Source: an uncultured Alphaproteobacteria bacterium (lineage in GTDB: Bacteria > Pseudomonadota > Alphaproteobacteria > Caulobacterales > Caulobacteraceae). From it: a DNA stretch of 5,167 nucleotides. Below, one piece after another: positions 1 to 5,167 of the stretch; the stretch's first letter is position 1, and each line of letters opens with the position of its first letter. Made by a program: the position numbers and the translations under genes. Under the pieces are notes generated by a model. It worked only from the letters and a program-made list of their open reading frames with translations, did not search any database and had not been told where the DNA came from. Location: positions 1-5,167 of the forward strand of contig CAIZKE010000035.1 in the NCBI GenBank assembly GCA_903933475.1, written 5' to 3'.

Positions 1-454
1 CCGGCATGAAGGCCGGGGTCTCGTCGCAGGCGTAGCCGAACATGATCCCCTGGTCGCCTGCGCCCTCGTCCTTGGCGTTGGAGGCGTCGACGCCCTGGGC
101 GATGTCGCCCGACTGGCCGTGCAGGTGACAGGCGTACTTCGCCTTCTTCCAGTGGAAGCCCTTCTGCTCGTAGCCAATGTCGCGGACGGCTTCCCGCACC
201 TTTGGCTCGAGGGTCGAGATCACCTCCCGGGTGAAGGCTCGATTCTCGGCCTTGTCGGCGCCAGGTCGCGTCGCACGCACCTCGCCGGCGAGGATGATCC
301 GGTTGGTGGTGACCAGGGTCTCGCAGGCGACCCGGGCCTCGGGGTCAGCGGCAATGAAGGCGTCGACTACCGTGTCGGAAATCCGATCCGCCACCTTGTC
401 GGGATGGCCTTCGGAAACGCTCTCGCTGGTGAAGATGTAGGAGGGGCGGGTCAA
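1..454 (-). CDS. metK: S-adenosylmethionine synthetase (methionine adenosyltransferase), N-terminal part, cut by left edge
   Basis: MetK makes S-adenosylmethionine from methionine and ATP in the cytoplasm, releasing phosphate and pyrophosphate. The 151 codons visible begin MTRPSYIFTSESVSEGHPDK, with the family's GHPDK ATP-binding motif at residues 16-20, VACETLVTT at 42-50, the HGQSGDIAQGVD substrate-loop region at 112-123 and the GAGDQGIMFGYA signature at 131-142. Compared with my memory of E. coli MetK there are about 15 extra residues between GEVRA (58-61) and the REAVRDIGYE stretch, which I recall as usual in alphaproteobacteria. The start is a TTG at 454-452, whose first four bases (TTGA) overlap the lnt stop. 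No in-frame ATG or GTG lies just upstream, and GGAG sits 7 bases before the TTG. It may be read both from the upstream operon and from a promoter inside lnt. The C-terminal part lies outside the window. Identity is essentially certain; the start is likely. Confidence 0.97.
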   Translation of the reverse strand, partial: MTRPSYIFTSESVSEGHPDKVADRISDTVVDAFIAADPEARVACETLVTTNRIILAGEVRATRPGADKAENRAFTREVISTLEPKVREAVRDIGYEQKGFHWKKAKYACHLHGQSGDIAQGVDASNAKDEGAGDQGIMFGYACDETPAFMP

Positions 455-2070
455 TTGACGGCTCCATCTGGATCGCGGCGCGCCCCAGGTGAGCGCCTTC
501 GCTTGAGAAGTCCTATAAAGATTTCTTTATGTCCTGCAAGCGCGCCTGAGATCAGGAGCAGGACCAGGAAGGGGCCGTCGCCGAAGCGGACATAGGGCGT
601 CGGCGGGCGGGCTGCAGGCAGGGGCTGGTCGATGACGCCGGCGGTGCCAAGCCCGAGGACGGGTCCGGTGAGCCGGCCGCTGGAATCGATCACGGCGGAG
701 ACCCCCGTGGGTGTGGAGCGCACGATGGGCAGGCCCTCCTCGATGGCGCGGTAGCGAGCCATGTTGAGGTGCTGCCAGGGTCCGGATGCGCGGCCAAACC
801 AGGCGTCATTGGAGATGTTCAGGATCCAGGCTGGCCGCTCGCCAGCCCGCCGGGCGGCGGCGCGGGTAAATCCCGGGAAGAGGGCCTCATAGCAGATCAT
901 CGGCTGGAACGCCGGCAGGCGCGCAAGCTGGAGGGGCCGGGGCGGTGGTCCCGCGGTGAAGTCCTCGGGCATGTGAACCAGGCTGCGCAGGCCGATCCGC
1001 CCGGCCAGGTCGCCGAGTGGGATGAACTCCCCGAAGGGCACCAGGCGGTGCTTGTCGTAGACGCCGGCGACGGCCAGGTCGGACCCGGTCCCCTCCAGCA
1101 GGACCAGGCTGTTGTGGTAGGCGACGCCCCCGTCGGACCGGGCCTCGGCCCGGTTGGCCCCCATGGCCAGGACCTGGCCGGGCGCGAGGGCGGACGCCAG
1201 CGCCTCCCGCCAGCCTTGCCCGGGGATCATCAGGTCGTTGATGATCGCCGGCAGGGCGCCCTCTGGCCAGACGATGATGTCGGGGGCCTGCGCCGCCGGG
1301 CGGCGGGTCAGGTCCAGGTAGGTCTTGAAGATGGCGGGCAGGTTCTCGGGTCGCCACTTGGTCTTCTGGTCGATGTCCGCCTGGACGATGCGGACCTGGG
1401 GACCCGCCTCCCCGGCTGGTGTCCCGGCGATCCGGTGAGCGCCCCAGGCGAAGAGGACAAGGGCGGGCACCATCGCGGCGGCGGCCCGCGACAGCCTGCG
1501 GCCCGGGGTGCCCGGGTCGAGGATCCAGGCGGGTGCGGCAGCGAGGGCCAAGGTCATCCAGGTCAGGCCGTAGGCGCCGACGAGGGCCGCGCCCTGGGAC
1601 AGGGGCGAACCCGCCGGCCAGGCTTCACCGGGCAGGTTCCAGGGGAAGCCCGTCAGGAGGTGCCCGCGCAGCCACTCAGCCGCCGCGAACACCCCTGCGA
1701 AGACCAGGACCCGGGCCCCACCCTGGGACCGGAGGCACCGCCAGGCCGCGCCCGCCGCCGCCCAGAAGAGGGACAGGCCACCAGCCATCAGGACGAGGGC
1801 GAAAGGCGCCATCCAGCCATAGGTCCGCTCGTCCACGAGGAAGGGCTCGACGATCCAGGCCACCGAGACCGAGAAATAGCCCAGGCCGGCGAGCCAGCCC
1901 CGGACAGTTGCGGCCCGGAGGGGGTGCAGGGCGGGGCGGTCCAGGGCCCAGAGGATCAGGGCGAAGCCCGCCAGCCCCGGCAGGAGGCCGAAGGGCGGGA
2001 AGGCGAGGGCCGCCAGGACGCCGCCGGTGAGGGCGACGGAGCCGGCCAGGACGGCGGACCGCGGCGGCAA
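451..2070 (-). CDS. lnt: Apolipoprotein N-acyltransferase
   Basis: Lnt is the inner-membrane enzyme that moves an acyl chain from a phospholipid to the N-terminal cysteine of apolipoproteins, the last step of lipoprotein maturation. The 539 residues (E. coli about 512) show hydrophobic segments near 6-26, 28-44, 57-76, 87-110, 120-137, 160-183 and 197-213. A nitrilase-type periplasmic domain follows at about 225-485, then a last membrane segment at about 498-522 and a basic tail. The catalytic triad fits E270 (IIVWPEGALP), K340 (GVYDKHRLVPFGEF) and C393 (PMICYEALFPG). The start is a TTG at 2070-2068, two bases after the corC stop, with no clear Shine-Dalgarno sequence, so translation probably depends on coupling to corC. 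No ATG or GTG lies in frame near this point. The last codons hold a palindrome and probable metK promoter, and the TGA stop overlaps the metK TTG. Confidence 0.96.
   Translation of the reverse strand: MPPRSAVLAGSVALTGGVLAALAFPPFGLLPGLAGFALILWALDRPALHPLRAATVRGWLAGLGYFSVSVAWIVEPFLVDERTYGWMAPFALVLMAGGLSLFWAAAGAAWRCLRSQGGARVLVFAGVFAAAEWLRGHLLTGFPWNLPGEAWPAGSPLSQGAALVGAYGLTWMTLALAAAPAWILDPGTPGRRLSRAAAAMVPALVLFAWGAHRIAGTPAGEAGPQVRIVQADIDQKTKWRPENLPAIFKTYLDLTRRPAAQAPDIIVWPEGALPAIINDLMIPGQGWREALASALAPGQVLAMGANRAEARSDGGVAYHNSLVLLEGTGSDLAVAGVYDKHRLVPFGEFIPLGDLAGRIGLRSLVHMPEDFTAGPPPRPLQLARLPAFQPMICYEALFPGFTRAAARRAGERPAWILNISNDAWFGRASGPWQHLNMARYRAIEEGLPIVRSTPTGVSAVIDSSGRLTGPVLGLGTAGVIDQPLPAARPPTPYVRFGDGPFLVLLLISGALAGHKEIFIGLLKRRRSPGARRDPDGAVN
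462..465 (-). promoter_or_regulatory. Shine-Dalgarno site of metK
   Basis: GGAG on the minus strand ends 7 bases before the TTG at 454-452. It lies inside the last codons of lnt and supports the TTG as the true metK start, because the first conserved residues (RPSYIFTSES) follow directly and no better start codon is in frame. The site also gives metK ribosome recruitment independent of the ribosomes finishing lnt. Confidence 0.7.
512..539 (-). promoter_or_regulatory. Candidate metK promoter inside the 3' end of lnt
   Basis: On the minus strand TTGCAG (539-534) is a plausible -35 element, and TATAGG (517-512) a plausible -10 element 16 bases away. Transcription would then start near 505, giving a leader of about 50 bases before the metK TTG. 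The elements are not perfect sigma-70 consensus, but they are strikingly AT-rich compared with the rest of the window and stand directly ahead of metK. A palindrome occupies almost the whole spacer and runs into the -10 element. This is an inference from sequence; no transcription data are available, and the exact hexamers could be shifted by one base. Confidence 0.5.
515..530 (-). promoter_or_regulatory. Perfect inverted repeat, likely operator controlling metK
   Basis: The minus strand reads ATAAAGA-AA-TCTTTAT: two perfect 7-bp arms with a 2-bp spacer. It lies within lnt codons 514-519 (HKEIFI). The arms use codons such as AAA, TTT and ATA that are uncommon in this GC-rich sequence, suggesting selection on the DNA and not only on the protein. 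Its place between the candidate -35 and -10 elements of metK is typical of a repressor operator. From memory, ArsR-family SAM-cycle regulators (SahR-like) in alphaproteobacteria recognise similar AT-rich palindromes upstream of methionine genes; I could not check this. The inverted repeat is certain; the operator role is inferred. Confidence 0.6.
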
Positions 2071-2072
2071 GG

Positions 2073-2960
2073 TCAGTCTGCGGGAGGCGGCGGCGGGGTG
2101 GAGGGGCGGATCCGGACCCGCTTGATCCGGCGAGGATCGGCATCGAGCACCTGGATCTCGTAGCCATCGCGAAAGGCGATCACCTCGCCCCGGCGGGGAA
2201 GCCGGCCGGCGACGGCGGCAACCAGGCCACCGACCGTGTCGATCTCCTCATCCAGGTCCGGCGGCGCCAGGTCGAGTCCGAGCACAGCCTCGAGTTCCTC
2301 AAGCGGGGCCCGGGCGTCGGCATCGAAGGCGCCGTCCGGCCGCGCCATGACGCCTGCGACCTGGGCCTCGTCGTGTTCATCATCGATTTCGCCCACCACA
2401 GCCTCGACCAGGTCCTCGAGGGAGACCAGGCCGTCCGTGCCACCAAACTCGTCGATCACCAGGGCCATGTGGGTGCGGGTCGCCTGCATCCGCAGGAGCA
2501 GGTCGGCGGCGCGCATGGAGGCGGGTACGTAGAGGGCGTCCCGCCTGAGCCGCATCAGGACCGATTCCGCCGCCGCGCCCCGGCGGCCGCGAGGCCGGAC
2601 GCCGGTGGCCATCTGCTTGAAGACGTCCTTCACGTGGACGACGCCCAGGGGATCATCGAGGGTCTCCCGGTAGATGGGCATGCGGGAGTGCTCGGCGTCG
2701 ATGAAGCGGGCCACGACCTCGTCGAAGGGAGTGTCCACCTCGACGGCAACGATATCCGCCCTCGGGGTCATGACGTCGTCGACCCTCAGGGACTGGAAGG
2801 CCTGGGCCTGGTCGACCAGGCGGCCCCCGGCGGACTCCGCCAGGGCCGCCGCCGCCGTGGCGTCAGGTGTCCGGTCGCGGGCCCCGAAGATCCGGAGGAT
2901 CCGGCTTGCGAGGCCCCGCCCTTGTCGCCCCTCCGGGGCGGGCGCTTCATGACTGGCCAT
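2073..2960 (-). CDS. corC: CorC/YbeX-type CBS-domain protein (HlyC/CorC family), no membrane domain
   Basis: This 295-residue protein resembles CorC (YbeX) of E. coli (292 aa), which has been linked to magnesium/cobalt efflux and more recently to ribosome or RNA metabolism; the molecular role is unsettled. A charged, low-complexity N-terminus (1-55) leads to VDDVMTPRADI (60-70), the usual entry to a pair of CBS domains at about 64-190, with HSRMPIYRE (91-99) and the MALVIDEFGGTDGLVSLEDL stretch (165-184). A transporter-associated CorC/HlyC domain follows at about 208-287, including DTVGGLVA. There is no DUF21 membrane region, so the protein is probably cytosolic or peripheral. It ends with five prolines (codons at 2096-2082) just before the stop. 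The chosen ATG (2960-2958) has a strong AGAGGAG ahead of it and overlaps ybeY by 14 bases. An in-frame extension to 3065 lies wholly within ybeY and looks unlike the family. Confidence 0.93.
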   Translation of the reverse strand: MASHEAPAPEGRQGRGLASRILRIFGARDRTPDATAAAALAESAGGRLVDQAQAFQSLRVDDVMTPRADIVAVEVDTPFDEVVARFIDAEHSRMPIYRETLDDPLGVVHVKDVFKQMATGVRPRGRRGAAAESVLMRLRRDALYVPASMRAADLLLRMQATRTHMALVIDEFGGTDGLVSLEDLVEAVVGEIDDEHDEAQVAGVMARPDGAFDADARAPLEELEAVLGLDLAPPDLDEEIDTVGGLVAAVAGRLPRRGEVIAFRDGYEIQVLDADPRRIKRVRIRPSTPPPPPAD

Positions 2961-3438
2961 GGTCTCCTCTTTCGGCAGCGTAGGGGTCAGGTGCCCCCAG
3001 GCCAGCCAGGATTTCCGTTTCGAGGCCCTCCATCTCGGCGGCCTCTTCGTCGGTCTCGTGGTCATAGCCTACAAGATGCAGGACGCCGTGCGCCACGAGA
3101 TGTTGCAGGTGATGCTCAAAGCGCTTGTCCTGGGCCTCGGCCTCCCCCCGGCAGGTTTCGAAGGCCAGGGCGACATCACCAAGCCAGCCCCCGGGATTGG
3201 TAGGGGCTGGGAAGGACAGGACGTTGGTGGGTCCAGCCTTCGAACGGAAGGCGGCGTTCAGGTCCGCCAGGCGGGCGTCGTCGGCCAGGAGTATGGCCAG
3301 CCCACCCCGGGCGTCCGCCGCCGCCAGGGCGGCCTCCGCAGCTTTCAGGGCAAGGCCCGGGGCGTCTGCGGAGCCGAAACCCCAGTCGCCGCCCTCCACG
3401 AGCACTTCGATCCCACCCGTTCCGGAAGCCGGCGTCAT
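2947..3438 (-). CDS. ybeY: Endoribonuclease/rRNA maturation factor YbeY
   Basis: YbeY is a zinc-binding protein needed for 16S rRNA 3'-end maturation and ribosome quality control, usually described as a single-strand endoribonuclease. The 163 residues (E. coli 155) carry the metal-binding H3XH5XH motif as H117, H121 and H127 in AHGVLHLVGYDH. The conserved NAAFRSKAGPTNVLSFP block spans 61-77, and its R65 is the likely conserved arginine near the active site. WLGDVALAF (85-93) is also typical. The ATG at 3438-3436 overlaps the phoH stop as ATGA; no clear Shine-Dalgarno sequence precedes it, so coupling to phoH is likely. Its 3' end contains the ribosome-binding site and first 14 bases of corC. 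The ybeZ-ybeY-ybeX order matches that in E. coli and supports a shared role with the PhoH-type ATPase upstream. Confidence 0.95.
   Translation of the reverse strand: MTPASGTGGIEVLVEGGDWGFGSADAPGLALKAAEAALAAADARGGLAILLADDARLADLNAAFRSKAGPTNVLSFPAPTNPGGWLGDVALAFETCRGEAEAQDKRFEHHLQHLVAHGVLHLVGYDHETDEEAAEMEGLETEILAGLGAPDPYAAERGDHGQS
2964..2970 (-). promoter_or_regulatory. Shine-Dalgarno site of corC, inside ybeY
   Basis: AGAGGAG on the minus strand ends three bases before the ATG at 2960-2958. It is the best ribosome-binding sequence in the window and fixes the corC start at that ATG and not at the in-frame codon at 3065. It lies in the last codons of ybeY, so ribosomes can load on corC before ybeY has ended. 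Confidence 0.75.
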
Positions 3439-4388
3439 GCCGCAGAGCCCGGAGGGCGACCATCGGCCTCGTAGGCCCGGACAATCCGCTCGACCAAGGG
3501 ATGGCGCACAACATCCTCGGGCCCAAAGCGGGCGATGCCGATACCCTTCTCGCCCTCCAGCAGGGCGACGGCATGGGCCAGGCCGGAATCCCGGGGTTGG
3601 GGCAGGTCGATCTGGCTGGGATCACCGGTCACGACCATCTTGGCCCTCTCACCGAGGCGGGTCAGGACCATACGCATCTGCATGCGGGAGCAATTCTGCG
3701 CCTCATCCACGATGATATAGGCCTCGGACAGGGTCCGGCCCCGCATAAAGGCGATGGGCGCAAGCTCAATCTCGCCCTTTTCCCGGCGGCGGCGGAACTG
3801 CTCGGGCCCCAGTATGTCGGTCAGGGCCTCCCAGACTGGCGCCATGTAGGGGTCGACCTTCTCGGTCAGGTCGCCGGGAAGAAAACCCAGACGCTCGCCA
3901 GCCTCTACCGCCGGGCGCGAGACGATCAGCCGTTCGACATCACCCCGCAGGAGGGCACCGACGCCGGCGGCCACGGCCAGGAAGGTCTTTCCGGTGCCGG
4001 CGGGGCCAAGCCCGAAGACCAGGTCGTTGCGGGCCAGGACCTCGAGATAGCGGGCCTGGGCGGGCGTCCGCGGCGACACGGGGCCCCGGCGGCCCGAGGG
4101 CAGGGCGCCGGGCGGCGAGCCGCGCCCGGTCCGGGCCTGGCCGATGGCCACGCGCACGTCCGCCTCAGCGACCTCCAGTCCCCGTTCCGCGCGGAGGGCC
4201 AGGGACTCGACGACCTTCTTGGCCGAGGCGCGGCCGCGTACGTCACCGGTCAGGGCAACCCCCCCGCCGGGGGTCTCGACCAGGACGTCGAAGGCGTCCT
4301 CGATCAGGGCTGCATGTCGGCTGGAGGGGCCTGAGACCGCCCGGGAGGCGGCGTCGGAAAGGGTGACGAACTCTGCAGTGCGGCTCAT
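3435..4388 (-). CDS. ybeZ: PhoH-family ATPase (YbeZ-like)
   Basis: This is a PhoH-like P-loop NTPase related to superfamily 1 helicases, thought to work with YbeY in RNA or ribosome processing; the name phoH is also widely used. The 317 residues (E. coli YbeZ about 346) begin with a small alpha/beta KH-like region at about 25-84, then a Gly/Pro/Arg-rich linker (86-106). The ATPase core has Walker A GPAGTGKT (128-135), Walker B YIIVDEAQN (224-232), TGDPSQIDLP (254-263) and VSRPAVEAGERLGFLPGD (156-173). The C-terminal DVVRHPLVERIVRAYE stretch is typical. The ATG at 4388-4386 overlaps the miaB stop as ATGA, and no good Shine-Dalgarno sequence is seen, so translation is probably coupled to miaB. 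The biochemical activity is known only by family; identity is secure. Confidence 0.95.
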   Translation of the reverse strand: MSRTAEFVTLSDAASRAVSGPSSRHAALIEDAFDVLVETPGGGVALTGDVRGRASAKKVVESLALRAERGLEVAEADVRVAIGQARTGRGSPPGALPSGRRGPVSPRTPAQARYLEVLARNDLVFGLGPAGTGKTFLAVAAGVGALLRGDVERLIVSRPAVEAGERLGFLPGDLTEKVDPYMAPVWEALTDILGPEQFRRRREKGEIELAPIAFMRGRTLSEAYIIVDEAQNCSRMQMRMVLTRLGERAKMVVTGDPSQIDLPQPRDSGLAHAVALLEGEKGIGIARFGPEDVVRHPLVERIVRAYEADGRPPGSAA

Positions 4389-5167
4389 GCGGTCTGGGTT
4401 TCAGCAACAAGGGTCCCCGCCAGGCTCATCCGGGCGGCGGCGTCGATGCGGACAGGGGCGATCCGGCCGATCAGTTCGGCGGGACCGTCGCAGTGCACGG
4501 CCTGCAGGTAGGGGCTGCGACCGGACAGCTGGCCCGGTTGGCGGCCGGGCTTCTCGAAGAGGACGGACAAGATCCGTCCCTCCTGGGCGGTGTTGAAGGC
4601 CTTCTGCTGGGACTCCATCAGGGCGTTGAGGCGGGCCAGGCGCTCGTCCATCACCGCTAAGTCCACCTGTCCGGGCTGGGCCGCCGCCGGGGTCCCGGGT
4701 CGCCGGGAATACTTGAAGGTGAAGGCCGAGGCGTAGCCGACCTGCCGCACCAGGGCCAGGGTGGCTTCGAAGTCGGCCTCGCGCTCGCCAGGAAAGCCGA
4801 CGATGAAGTCGCCGGACAGGGCGATGTCGGGACGGACGGCGCGGATCTTCTCCACCAGGCGCAGGTAGGACTCGGCGGTATGGCCGCGGTTCATGGCCTT
4901 GAGGATCCGGTCAGACCCGGACTGCACAGGCAGGTGAAGGTAGGGCATGAGCTGGGGCAGGTCGGCATGGGCGGCGATCAGGTCGTCGTCCATGTCCCGG
5001 GGATGGCTGGTGGTGTAGCGGATCCGGTCCAGGCCCTCGATCCGGGCCAACTGGCGGGCCAGGCCGCCAAGGCCGCCCTCTCCTGACCAGGCGTTGACGT
5101 TCTGGCCCAGAAGGGTGACCTCGCGCACCCCGCGGGCGGCGAGGGAGCGAGCCTCGGCGAGGATGTC
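4385..5167 (-). CDS. miaB: tRNA-2-methylthio-N6-dimethylallyladenosine synthase, C-terminal part, cut by right edge
   Basis: MiaB is a radical-SAM enzyme that adds a methylthio group to i6A37 of tRNAs reading UNN codons, using two SAM and two iron-sulfur clusters. The 260 residues in the window start inside the radical-SAM domain with DILAEARSLAARG, then VREVTLLGQNVNAW (14-27). TSHPRDM (53-59), YLHLPVQSGSD (76-86), KAMNRGHT (90-97), SGDFIVGFPGE (118-128) and RRPGTPAA (155-162) are hallmark stretches of the methylthiotransferase family. A TRAM RNA-binding domain follows at about 190-254. The cysteines of both clusters lie upstream, outside the window, so their integrity cannot be judged. The closely related RimO is less likely, given the GQNVNAW and YLHLPVQSG wording and the neighbours. 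The stop overlaps the phoH start. The GTG at 5128 is an internal valine codon, not a start. Confidence 0.95.
   Translation of the reverse strand, partial: DILAEARSLAARGVREVTLLGQNVNAWSGEGGLGGLARQLARIEGLDRIRYTTSHPRDMDDDLIAAHADLPQLMPYLHLPVQSGSDRILKAMNRGHTAESYLRLVEKIRAVRPDIALSGDFIVGFPGEREADFEATLALVRQVGYASAFTFKYSRRPGTPAAAQPGQVDLAVMDERLARLNALMESQQKAFNTAQEGRILSVLFEKPGRQPGQLSGRSPYLQAVHCDGPAELIGRIAPVRIDAAARMSLAGTLVAETQTA

Noticed and set aside
455..510. SAM riboswitch or attenuator in the putative metK leader
   Set aside because: Small hairpins can be drawn (CTTC/GAAG at 510-497; GGCGC/GCGCC at 497-477), but they share a base, are weak, and match no SAM-II, SAM-V or SAM/SAH pattern I can recall. No U-run follows.
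769..2163. 464-residue open frame on the plus strand, opposite lnt
   Set aside because: Its sequence is low-complexity Gly/Pro/Arg/Gln without any recognisable domain, and it mirrors lnt, which has a complete catalytic triad. Long antisense frames are expected in GC-rich coding DNA.
2961..3065. 35-codon N-terminal extension of corC
   Set aside because: The added residues are encoded inside ybeY, are rich in Arg, Lys and Trp, and look unlike CorC proteins. The ATG at 2960 has a strong Shine-Dalgarno sequence and gives a length matching E. coli CorC.
2373..3203. 276-residue open frame on the plus strand opposite corC and ybeY
   Set aside because: It runs across two well-supported genes, has no family features, and is explained by the GC-rich third positions of the opposite strand.
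4763..4770. Change from the more usual YSPRPGTPA to YSRRPGTPA in MiaB
   Set aside because: This position varies in the family (E. coli has YSARPGTPA by memory), so it is not a meaningful loss of a key residue. Coordinates are approximate.
5126..5128. GTG as a start codon for miaB
   Set aside because: The frame continues upstream to the window edge with conserved MiaB residues (DILAEARSLAARG), so this is an internal valine codon.

Overview
The window is a compact, GC-rich segment in which every gene lies on the minus strand, so transcription runs from high to low coordinates. In that order the genes are miaB (C-terminal part, cut by the right edge), phoH/ybeZ, ybeY, corC/ybeX, lnt and metK (N-terminal part, cut by the left edge). 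The miaB-ybeZ-ybeY-ybeX-lnt order is the familiar proteobacterial RNA-modification/ribosome-maturation/lipoprotein cluster. Having metK directly after lnt, together with the protein sequence style and high GC, points to an alphaproteobacterium. Caulobacterales (Caulobacter or Phenylobacterium-like) is my best guess, made from memory of gene order and not from a search.

Layout: 5167-4385 miaB (260 codons seen); 4388-3435 phoH; 3438-2947 ybeY; 2960-2073 corC; 2070-451 lnt; 454-1 metK (151 codons seen). The genes are packed with no real intergenic DNA. miaB/phoH and phoH/ybeY share ATGA stop-start overlaps, ybeY/corC overlap by 14 bases, corC/lnt are 2 bases apart, and lnt/metK share a TTGA overlap. 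Clear Shine-Dalgarno sequences are visible only before corC and metK. This pattern suggests one polycistronic unit with translational coupling. No RNA genes, mobile elements, CRISPR arrays or terminators are visible, and no gene-free stretch is longer than 2 bases.

The genes cover tRNA methylthiolation (MiaB, a SAM consumer), RNA and ribosome processing (PhoH ATPase and YbeY metalloprotein), a CBS-domain protein of the CorC family, lipoprotein N-acylation (Lnt) and SAM synthesis (MetK).

The most notable non-coding signal is a perfect 7-bp inverted repeat with a 2-bp spacer, ATAAAGA-AA-TCTTTAT on the minus strand (515-530). It is AT-rich in an otherwise very GC-rich window and lies inside the last codons of lnt, about 60 bases before the metK start. 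It falls between plausible -35 and -10 elements and looks like an operator/promoter giving metK its own control from within lnt. I saw no convincing evidence of a wholly new system; the other findings are start-codon, coupling and gene-order oddities.
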